This document shows, piece by piece, positions 25,656 to 34,273 of a stretch of 44,422 bases of DNA. The position numbers were made by a program, and so were the translations under genes. Within the stretch, counting starts at the first letter, position 1. Every line of letters starts with the position of its first letter. Location: NCBI GenBank assembly GCA_022539475.1, contig VCMS01000270.1, positions 30,001 to 74,422 on the forward strand, written 5' to 3'. The notes under the pieces were generated by a model that worked only from the letters and a program-made list of their open reading frames with translations, ran no database searches and had not been told where the DNA came from. Source of the stretch: Gracilaria domingensis. Lineage: Eukaryota; Rhodophyta; Florideophyceae; Gracilariales; Gracilariaceae.

Positions 25656-26385
25656 GGTGAACACAAAATCTTCCTAATTCGTCTTGAGCACTTTGGATTC
25701 AACTGATCTTTAAGCTCAAATTTGAAACCCTGAGCCACTGAATCACCGGTTGTATGCGTGAACAACGAAAATACGAATTTGTTTATAAAATCTGTGATAG
25801 TCTATACTCAAAGAAACTTCATCTGTTCATTCCGTAATGCTCTGGCCGATATCGTTCTGAGAATTACGTAATGCGCACATGCCAAGTTTCAGCAGAACTG
25901 ATGTTGTGCATGCCACGTGACTTCTAGATGTTGCAGTGCATCGACAACATAGCCGTCTGCGGACAAACCGCGCATAGACAGGGGGAAGGCTAGTTGTCTC
26001 TAGATAAGAGTGGCAGTTCCCCTGCGCGTGGGCATAACACGGTGGTTTCTACTTTGAAAACAAGTGATACCGCTCATACTCATATATTCTTCGGAAAAAG
26101 GGTTAGAGGAGAAAGTGTTGTGTCTGCATGTACCCGCACATCCGAGCTTCAAACGGCTTGACAAGCCCTACTTAGGTGCGCTTTCGCCGAGAGGTGTTCG
26201 CGTTTTGTTGTGCATTGCTCTTTGGCTTCTATGTTTCTAGGGATTCGGCGTGTTTTGCGAATATTCATAAGCGAAAATTTCAAACGGAAATGATGTTTGA
26301 TGCCGCTCTCATATTTGTGTCAATTCGGTGACCGTGAAGTGGTCGCAAGTATCGAACTATCGACATTTCTCGTTCGTGTTAGCCT
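25656..26385. other. Intergenic between divergent genes; probable promoter region
   Basis: No open frame of note. It lies between the 5' end of CRN (minus) and the 5' end of the next plus-strand gene, so both promoters would be here. No specific box is called. Confidence 0.4.
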
Positions 26386-27436
26386 TTGCTCCTCATGAGG
26401 CGTCCCAAGCGCGACATTTCTATCGGCGTTCGCTCTGACCGCCGTATGAACACGCTGCAACCTCCAACGACAGACCTAGACGTCACCATTCTGGATCAGT
26501 CTCACTGCAGGCCAAATAGGCCTCGGGGCGTAAGCACACGAACCAGAACTGCTTCTCCAGCTTCTTTATCTCACAATTCTGAGTCACTAGGAGGTCTGAC
26601 AGACCTGTTCAATGAAGGTGTCGAGTTTTCTTATGAAGCCCATGAATTTCAGACTGCAGGCTCATCGCCTGGAGTGTTCAGTCTTTCGAGAAGGGTTGCA
26701 CGAGAGTTCGAGCCCAAGTCACGGCCTTCATCTCCAAATTGTTCCACTGCGGAATTTCCAAGACATTGCAGTGAACCGGATGTTGCTGGCAACCAAATCG
26801 CAGATATATCCTCTCTTCTAGAACTGGAAAACACGCCATCGGTACTTGTGGATCGGGCTCGCGAAACACGTCGAAATGGAACACAAGAAGGAGTTAGGGA
26901 TCGTCCGAAGGAGTTTGCACAGGAGCTGGAGGGGTGCAAATCCCTTTTCTACTGCCTACTCTATCTTGGAGGGCATGATGGAATTCGCTTTTGGTCTTGT
27001 CGAATTCACAGCAATGCTAGAAAAGCAGCAGGCACATGATGATTATGGTGCATTTCGAAGGATGGTAGAGATTCAGAACTCATACATAGAACACGCCGGT
27101 ATACAGAAGCTTTTATGTACGATTCTCGGATCTTTGCGAATTGATGAAAGCATAGGCGGTCTCAAGCTCGGTATGATGCAAACCTTAGATACAATTGTCC
27201 AATGCCTGAGGGAGCATGGGCGAGTAGCTAGCATATGCCGAGAAGGTGTCCGAGCGCTAACGGCACTATCAAAAATACACCGTGGGCAGCATCAGATGGC
27301 TTTTCAATCCGAATTTGCGGCAACAAGTATTGCTCCGACCCCAGTTGCTCGGTGGGCCGGTTGGCCAGGAACACTTCAGAGCCAGATGACTCCACTTGTC
27401 CCTGATTCACAAAACCTGCAACATCACCACTACTGA
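26386..27436 (+). pseudogene. Unrecognised Ser-rich/helical protein, one frameshift
   Basis: The first 185 or so codons (26386 to about 26935) are disordered and rich in Ser, Arg and Pro (PRGVSTRTRTASPASLSHNS). The frame then turns into unlikely sequence, while the neighbouring frame continues as ANPFSTAYSILEGMMEFAFG, MLEKQQAHDDYGAFRRMVEI and GMMQTLDTIVQCLREHGRVA, a regular helical domain, to a stop at 27436. A one-base change in the G-run at about 26928-26934 would join them into a protein of about 350 residues. I do not recognise the family; it resembles a helical C-terminal interaction domain behind a disordered region. A single break could be a real mutation or an assembly error in the G-run. 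Confidence 0.5.
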
Positions 27437-27689
27437 TCGCAAAGCGTTGCATTTGTGCTATATCCATCCCCTCCTACCAAACCAGACGAATTATTTTTTG
27501 CCATTCCATTGTTCTGAACTGCTGACAGCATTCTTGTAGAGCTCGGGCGGGCTTTTCTCCATAACGCCGCTTGAACACCAGCTGATACAATACCATGCGA
27601 CGCATAGGCAGAGCCGTTCAAAACACCTGTTCAAACTGAAACAGATTCAAAAGAGGGCTGAGGTCTAGGGTATGGAGAGGAAGCCTGCG

Positions 27690-27893
27690 TTAGGAACAGT
27701 AGCTAAGCTGCTCGTCGGGTGAAAGAAAACCACTCAGTGACAAACTTCGTCGAGGCTGATTTTGCAGTAGTTTGCGTTGGCCGTCCAGTTCTTGCAATTT
27801 ATTGGCCGCAGCTTCTGCCGCTCGTTTAGGAGCCATAGCGGTTTTCCTTCGCATATTCTTCTTGTAGTCATCCAACAAGATTCGTTTCATCAC
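27690..27893 (-). CDS. Small basic coiled-coil protein or fragment
   Basis: A 67-codon minus-strand frame reads MKRILLDDYKKNMRRKTAMA, then KRAAEAAANKLQELDGQRKL, ending SPDEQLSYCS. The basic run followed by a heptad-like Ala/Leu stretch suggests a short coiled coil. It is convergent with the preceding plus-strand gene. It may be only the start of a larger gene whose continuation (27430-27690) is broken. No family is recognised. Confidence 0.35.
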   Translation of the reverse strand: MMKRILLDDYKKNMRRKTAMAPKRAAEAAANKLQELDGQRKLLQNQPRRSLSLSGFLSPDEQLSYCS

Positions 27894-27899
27894 TAGGGA

Positions 27900-29039
27900 G
27901 TCTCGGGTTCTAAGAAAATTCTCACCTTACATCGTCTCTTCGCCAACAGCTTCGAAATCACTATTCTGCAGTCGCTCGCAATGTTCTCGAAGCTTCTTGT
28001 AAGAAACATTGTAATTTTCGCTCAGGTCGTCCTTACTTTTTGTTTATTTCTCTGACGAAACTGATGAATCTTCTGGTGGAAACAGCACATGAAGTGGGAC
28101 AATTCGTACGGAAACGAGGAAAGAGCATTGGAATAGTGAGCTGGCGAGCGTCGCTGGTTAAGAAGATGTTGATTTTACAGTTGTTGATTTTAAAGCAGTT
28201 ACTGTCTTTGAATCAAAGCTCTTTGCGATACATTCGGCGAGGCTCCCCTCTCGAGATTGGGCGAAGAAGAAGCAAGCGAAGTATGATCCTACGCGTGTTG
28301 AACTGTGTGGAGAAGTGGGAAGGGGAGGTTTGTACCTGTTGAGAGGGAAGGATGGAGGAAACGGGCTTGCTACGCAAGACAGTGAGCTGTTTGCTTAGAG
28401 AGGCAAAGATTTGGAAGTGGTAGTTCTCTGCAGCACATGCTCGAGATTGACAGGATCTTTGGCTTTGCAGGGATATCTATACAAAGCGGTATTTGCTAGT
28501 GCGGAGATTTTTGCGACGACGGTTGCAAATTGGCTCCATTTTGGTCCCATCTTGGCAATTCAGAGAGAAAGGAGGGCGGTGGTTTTCGATTTAATGGAAG
28601 CGGAAATCGAAGCTTGTGCGCGGAGGAATGTGAGCCTATTGGCATGTGCCTGCGGCTGTGCTGGTGGCTGCCGTGGTTGCCGTTGTGGTTGCGGCTGCGG
28701 CCCACGCTTCTGTTGTTGTGGCTGCCATTACGTTTGCAAAGGCAGTTTTTGTCGCTGCGGGAGGCGAGTGTCGCGGAGATGCTGAGGCTAGGGCTAGAAA
28801 GAAAAGCGCTACTGGAAGAGTGGTGGGTGAAACTGCATAAACTAATTACCGATCTGATGCTACGAGGTGTTGTTCGGAAGTTGCGGTGGCCGCACCGATA
28901 TGTTGGGAGGCACGAACGACGAGAAAAGCGTGGCAGCGGCAGGCACGAGATGGTGGTCACGAGATCAAGACTTGCGTAGCGTCTTGTCTGCCGGTGGCAA
29001 GCGAAACAAGCGAAACAAGCGAATGCCGTGAATGAACAT
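27900..29039. other. Region before the transposon; low-complexity Ala/Val- or Cys/Gly-type frames
   Basis: Overlapping plus-strand frames (28040-28342, 28411-28785, 28646-28840) cross a GYN-repeat-like stretch at about 28640-28760. Depending on frame it reads as Ala/Val-rich, Cys/Gly-rich or Trp/Leu-rich. The Ala/Val-rich frame could form one membrane helix. None has a motif, and I do not call a gene. A short direct repeat of GCGAAACAA lies at about 29000-29018, just outside the element boundary. Confidence 0.4.
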
Positions 29040-29072
29040 CGTCTGTCTCTTGCAGATGCTAGTTTTTGGCGA

Positions 29073-29172
29073 GGGTCGTCCAGAAATTGGCAAGGGTCGT
29101 CCAGTAAATTTTTTGAAAAAATATCGAGATCAATTATTTCAAAATTTGCAGATAATTGCTTGGGTCGTCCAG
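29073..29172. repeat. Three subterminal GGGTCGTCCAG repeats
   Basis: Direct copies lie at 29073-29083, 29094-29104 and 29162-29172, within 135 bp of the terminus. The inverted arm carries them too. Subterminal repeats near DNA-transposon ends are usual transposase binding sites, so the zinc finger at the start of the transposase is a candidate reader (inference). Confidence 0.75.
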
Positions 29173-29470
29173 AATCTCTGTGCAGTAAATATTGGGGGGT
29201 TTTCCACTCGTGCTAGTTCTTTAGTCGAGGGCTACCTGAACCGTATTTCGCGAAGTCTAGGTTCAGTTTCCATTAAGGTGCACATTACACTATACCTTCT
29301 GCGGAATGATACCCTGCAACGCATGGAATACTAGTGCTAGTACAGATGATGCCCATTCTGAAATCATACCGTTTTATTCGTATCTATTCTTCTATCGACC
29401 GCTTTTGCTAACCACTACTTCGCTATATTACATGTACCATTTCCCCATAATGGAGCGGGTGTAGGCGCAA

Positions 29471-29614
29471 TCTGCGGCAGATGCCGCAGAGGGCACCTGC
29501 ACGAAATTGCGGTATCGGTAGAACACATACGCACTCCGAGAGGATGAGGCGCGAAGCGCCTCATCCTCTCCGTTCCTCATGTAGGGAACCATGCCCAGAT
29601 GCATGGTTCCCTAC
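29471..29614. repeat. Cluster of three perfect hairpins in the P leader
   Basis: Three perfect inverted repeats stand in 144 bp. First, 29471-29490: TCTGCGGCA, 2-base loop, 9-bp stem. Second, 29538-29570: GAGAGGATGAGGCGC, loop GAA, 15-bp stem. Third, 29581-29614: GTAGGGAACCATGC, loop CCAGAT, 14-bp stem. The mirror copy at about 38095-38240 has corresponding hairpins. Confidence 0.9.
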
Positions 29615-29662
29615 TTGAGTAACCTGCACCTGCAACTCGTGAGCTACGTCCGCATCAAAAGT

Positions 29663-30421
29663 CATTTACCTGTATACTCAAGCAGAAATTATCCATAAGT
29701 TAGTCAATGATCCGTTAGATACATTTGAAATGCGATGGAACGTACCATTGATAAACCGAAACAGAAATGTTGCGCTAGAAAAGTCGAGGGACCTGGTAAC
29801 TCGCAAACGGAAGAAGAAGCAGGAAAGGGATCGGTTAGATTACCAGCCCACCATATCATCGTAAACCGCGAAAGGTGTCGAAGCGAGAACTCACAAGCAA
29901 GGACACCGAGAATGCCCATGCAGCAAACATACCGCAAGACGCGATAAACGAGAATCTAGCCTATATCCCAAACAAGTACCAGAATCGCCTATCCCGAACA
30001 GTCAGACAGTAAAACGACCAATTTCATTTTGTCTCTCAAGATCGATGATGGATCTGGAGAGATGAAATAAAATTGGTCGTTTACCTGTATACGCAAGCAG
30101 AAAGTATCCATAAGTTAGTCAATGCTTCGTTGGAAACATTTGAATTGCGATGGAACGTACCATTGATAAAGCAAAACAGAAACGTTGCGCTAGAAAAGTC
30201 GAGGGACCTGGTAACTCGCAAACGGAAGAAGAAGCAGGAAAGGGATCGGTTAGATTACCAGCCGACCATATCATCGTAAACCGCGAAAGGTCTCGAAGCA
30301 AAAACTCACAAGCAACGACACCGAGAATGCCCATGCAGCAAACATACCGCAAGATGCGATAAACGAGACAGAAACCTATGTCTCAACCAAGTACCAGAAT
30401 CGCCTATCGCGAACAGGCAGA
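29663..30421 (+). repeat. Tandem duplication, 415-bp period, in the P leader
   Basis: The sequence from about 29663 to 30006 recurs at about 30078-30421 with scattered substitutions. A 71-bp imperfect palindrome stands between the copies (30012-30082, outer arms AAACGACCAATTT and AAATTGGTCGTTT). The inverted arm has the same two copies at about 37290-37633 and 37705-38048. Inner copies resemble each other across arms more than they resemble their tandem neighbours, so the duplication is older than the separation of the arms. Confidence 0.85.
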
Positions 30422-30689
30422 GCTAGAGCCTATGGCGCAACGAAATGAACTATTGGTCGCGTACTTACAGTCGTCGGTTTGGGTTACCGGGTTCCCGTTT
30501 TCACCCTTCAACTCGTTCTATATCTTGAAGAAATAGAAGAAGTTGAGGGTGATTAGCTTATTTCCTGCCGTTTCCATGTCGCAGAGCGCGAAGAAACGCG
30601 GTGAGGATTGGTTAGTTTAGAGCAAAGATACGTGGAAGGATATGGGAGAACGTACGAAAAGACTGCACGGAATACATCCCTGAGATACG

Positions 30690-30772
30690 GATGACTCCGT
30701 CCTACTTTCTTCCGCCCTCTACTTTATGGAGCATCCATAAAGTGGAGGGCGGGAAAAAGTACGACGGAGCGG
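30690..30772. repeat. Long imperfect hairpin in the P leader
   Basis: A stem of about 38 bp with a few mismatches centres on loop GCA at 30731-30733; the inner part is CCCTCTACTTTATGGA paired with TCCATAAAGTGGAGGG. The other arm has the matching structure at about 36937-37019 with a different set of mismatches. A weaker hairpin lies at about 30508-30554. Confidence 0.8.
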
Positions 30773-31138
30773 AGTATAACGCGATGATATCGATGGCATG
30801 GCTCACGACGGTAACGGAAGTTCGGACGTCGGAGGCGCGGCGGCGGCGGCGAAGGGAAGAGATTTATTTTTCTGTGCGAGATTGGACAAGTGTACAGCGT
30901 ACAACGTTGGGAAACCACAGGTTTATTACCAGTGGTAGATAATACGAGAAGTACACCCTTGTGTTGAGGTCGACGTGTACCTACGTTCCTTTTTGAACGA
31001 AAGCACGTGATTTAAACTCAAAATATATTCTCCGTTCTCAGCATGACGTCGATCTTGACTGTGGCTCGACCTCCTTCTCCCTTCGGACGCCCTTTTCTTG
31101 CAGTCTTTGTCGTCGTTTCTCGTTCAGTTCTTCTTCCC

Positions 31139-31887
31139 ATGGTCTACTACTGTACACATAAGAAGCGTGGGTGCCCCTTCGTTACTCGCCGAGGAGTCTT
31201 ATCCCTTCAACAGCATGTCAACCATTGCCCGTTTCGTCTGAAAGCAGCGCTGGAAGACGACAATAGCCGGCCCATTCGGAGAAGCAAGCGTCTCAAGCTT
31301 TCCGCACCCGCGCCCGCGTCTTCCGAAACGTTCACTGCCCCTTGTCGCCTTCCCGAGCCTCCAGTGTCCGAGGACATCGTCGACCCCACTCCGTGCGCCC
31401 CTCCCATTCCGGACACTTCGCATTGTGTTTCTCCTTCCCCGGCTCCCGCGTCATTAGAGCAAGAACACGGAAGCAGTTCCCGCCCAGTGCCTTCTGAGGA
31501 GGCCCTCGGTGATTTGCATATGGATTATCTCACGGTTTGTCTGGCTTCAGTAGCTTCCAACCTTGGTCATCGTGAGGCGGACGAGCTAATGGGGCTACTT
31601 CGGGACCCGCGATTCTCGCAAAAGCGATTCAACGAGACCATAACAAGTTCCAAGCGCTGTACAGAACTGAAGAAGGCCATTTTCGAACGATACGCCTCAA
31701 AGGACGGTTTCAATCGCAGAACTGTCTCGCCAGAAGGATGTAAGTTCAGCGCCACCCTCTACACGAGAGACCCCGTTCAGACACTTGTGAAACAGCTCCA
31801 GTTGGCTAACAACGTAAACACATTCTTCCACCCTATACCTCAGACCCACTCCACGAAAATATCTCACCCCATGTCCGGCTCTCTCGC
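31139..31887 (+). pseudogene. Plavaka/KDZ-like transposase, N-terminal part
   Basis: About 250 codons in one frame; the open frame starts earlier, at 31043, and runs on to 32053 into unrelated sequence. I chose the ATG at 31139 because the zinc finger follows at once (YYCTHKKRGCPF, then LSLQQHVNHC; C-x6-C-x14-H-x3-C). A start at 31043 would add a hydrophobic 32-residue lead. Next comes a Pro/Ser-rich linker with the nuclear-type basic run RRSKRLKL. A conserved-looking block follows, TLYTRDPVQTLVKQLQLANN, and NTFFHPIPQ, up to SHPMSGSLA. The N-terminal zinc finger and this block are what precede the catalytic domain in Plavaka-type proteins. At 31887 the gene is cut by Q; the rest is at 38671-41104. 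The last 55 codons of the open frame belong to Q. Confidence 0.7.
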
Positions 31888-34273
31888 GTCTGTGTTCTGC
31901 AAAGTGGAATATAGTCTGTTCGCTTTGGAAACTAAGCTAGTTTTGGGGCTATTTGGGGCGCGCGAGCGGGTAGCAGAGGCTGGCACTCAAAAAATTAAGA
32001 AATTTTGGAATATTAAATTCCATTTCGAGCAGTTTAGTTCTTGGGTCCCCTAGTTTTTGTAGAGGTTCTACTTCGCCGCACCACCCCATTCACTCTTTTC
32101 CGCGACCCTCTCCCAAAACTGCACTCGTGCTAGTTTGCCTTTCCATTTTCTCCCATGTTGCAATGCCAATCGCAATTCATCCCACCTCAATCATCCCATC
32201 ACTTCTTCCCAGTCCACACCACCCCCGCTATTTACCCATTTCTCGCCCATCACGCGTTCGCATCCTCTCTCTCCGTCTCCGCAAACGTCATTTTTTAGAA
32301 GTCAGGTAGGCAACCCTTCCCCTTCTCGTATACCCGTCTCGCCCCAAAACGGCTTCAAATCCCTCCCCATCCTTCTCTCCTCTCGCACTTTGAAATCTGG
32401 GCCGCCATTCGCATTGCCATGCCCTACTCCGAAATCCAGTCAATACTGGAGCCTCGATTGCATCCTGCAACACCTTTTCCAGCACCTTCCTTTTCTCCTT
32501 GCGCTTTTTCTCCAAAAGACTCTTCTAGTCCCTAAACCTACCACATATCGCCTTCGTTGTCAAACATGGCATCTTCTGTGCCACAAATCTTCCGGCACTT
32601 GCTATATATTCCCTTCTGTGTTCGCTGGGCGTAATTGAAATATGGTGCTCTCACTAGATCGAAGAAGTCAATACGATACACTGCAAGCAAAGAGTGCTGA
32701 GCTGTTCGAACTTCTAATCTTGTCGCAGGCGCTTTTGTTCACCTACGGTCATCCTCTTGCTCTTATTCTAGTTCTCCTGGGACGCTCTTCCGTGAAACTT
32801 CCCATCTTTTACTAGTTTGTTCTCACTAATTATCCTCCTTATTATCATTAAATAGTGTTTTTAACTACGTTGCCTCGACCTGGAGTACTCTTGACATTTA
32901 CTGCTTCTTTCTTGTATGTATTCAAAAAAGTATATCCTTAGTAGCGTCATGCTTTTTAACAGTAGCCATAATGTTGTCCCAAGCTCTCGCTCACCGGCTT
33001 GCGCGGAGAGCACAGAAAGAATGCATTCAGCAACGGCGCGTTCTTGCTCAGAAAGTGTTTGAGCAATTCCGAGAGTAGCTTTGGCGTGGAACTCAGCAGC
33101 ATGTCAAACACAACATTTACTGAGAAAGCCTCTTGCGAGAAAAGCTGCACAAGCGCGCTTGAGAGTGCGCGCCCCGCCTGCATCGGCGCCATCTGCCCGC
33201 ATCGCGTGCCGCCTAACTCGGCGAAAAGACTGCGCAGAAGCGCACGCGGTATGGATTACATGCTATGGAAGACTCAACGAAGACGCCGCCGCGAAGTGGG
33301 ACGTGACGTCTGTATTTGCGCAGGCATATACAGCAGTAGCGGCCCCAGCATTTCTAGCATTGGAAGAATGATTCCTTGACTGCATTCAAACAACGAATAC
33401 TATGAACAGCACATCATTAAAATGGTCTTCTCCATTTGAATAACGCTCTTTCAGAACCATTGGAATGGTCCATACTGAACAAGGGATGAGCGCTACAATA
33501 CAATCGACTGGATTCCTTACATTGAATAGTGTGGCCCGCAAACTATTTGAGTGCATTCTTCATCTGAATGATATATCCTTATAATGCAAAATCATTTCAA
33601 TGCCTCGAATGCCCATACTAATAATACCGCCGTCGCGCGTCATCAGAATAACCACAATTCGCGGGGCGCGGCGCACACGGCACGGCGGTGGGGCGCTCAC
33701 CTTTAAGCTGCGTGCGCTGCTCCGTGGAGGGATTGAACGGAGCGCACGAGCGCATATTTGCTTCAATTCAGTGCCGTGCACTACATAGGGGCCACCCCGT
33801 AAGGCAGCACGTCTCGCCTTCGCTACACATACGGGCCGCCTCAACGGCGCACCGCGTCCGGCGCGACCACTGCTGGCTTGTGGCTGCGGTGATGGCAGTG
33901 CTATCAACGCAGCCACAAGCCGCTGCCAAAAAAATGGTTTCTATTTGAATGCTTTGAATGGTTTGACTGATAATCCAATATGTTTATTCAAATGGTTTCG
34001 CAAGTATGAATGGTGAAGCACCATTTCCATTGGAATGCATCCACTGCTTGGACCGGCGTAAGCATTTTTTTATTTTAAACGCATTTGAATATACTGTAAG
34101 ATGTACTACGAATGGCAAAACATTCGAATTGCAGTTGGTCAACCATTCTTCCAATCCTAGCAAATGCTGGCATTTGGACCGCATACCGCGGAGGCGTCTC
34201 GCCACGCCTCCTCTGGCTGACTATTGGCGGTGATCGCCGCTGCCGACTCAGGTGCTGATCTCCGCAGTCCTTC
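31888..34273. other. Left interior of Q: no confident gene
   Basis: At 32090-32640 the plus strand is strongly pyrimidine-rich; the 167-codon frame there (32135-32638) reflects composition. At about 32971-33371 an Ala/Arg-rich pair of frames occurs (MLSQALAHRLARRAQKEC, stop, then AEAHAVWITCYGRLNED in another frame), perhaps a decayed gene of unknown kind. At 33380-34170 AT-rich sequence carries many GAATG/CATTC words around a GC-rich island (33640-33930). Confidence 0.4.
33875..33921. repeat. Perfect hairpin, 14-bp stem
   Basis: GGCTTGTGGCTGCG at 33875-33888 pairs exactly with CGCAGCCACAAGCC at 33908-33921 across a 19-base loop. It sits at the right edge of the GC-rich island. Confidence 0.85.

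Larger units (their letters stand above)
29040..31299 (+). repeat. 2.26 kb 5' arm of P (left copy of inverted pair)
   Basis: This stretch is the reverse complement of 36411-38670, with both copies 2260 bp by boundary positions, so there is almost no net indel. It contains the terminus, three GGGTCGTCCAG repeats, a set of hairpins, a 415-bp tandem duplication, and the first codons of the transposase including its zinc finger. Differences are scattered single bases; protein-level comparison of internal frames suggests well over 90% identity. Confidence 0.9.

Noticed and set aside
4351..27436. Poor sequence quality as the cause of all breaks
   Set aside because: Frames of 350 to over 800 codons without error exist in the same window, and several breaks are substitution stops. 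It remains possible for single breaks, such as in TsaE and at the G-run near 26930.
28411..28980. Cys/Gly-rich or Ala/Val-rich protein
   Set aside because: Several frames are open across a simple GYN-like repeat and all give low-complexity sequence. No start or family supports any of them.
29735..30362. Repeated 65-77 codon frames in the leader, open in all four copies on both strands
   Set aside because: Three overlapping frames are open at once, and differences between copies are not biased to silent positions, so openness reflects few stop triplets rather than selection on a protein.
32135..32638. 167-codon Pro/Ser-rich frame
   Set aside because: The plus strand there is pyrimidine-rich, which gives Pro/Ser/Leu-rich frames without stops. 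No motif is present.
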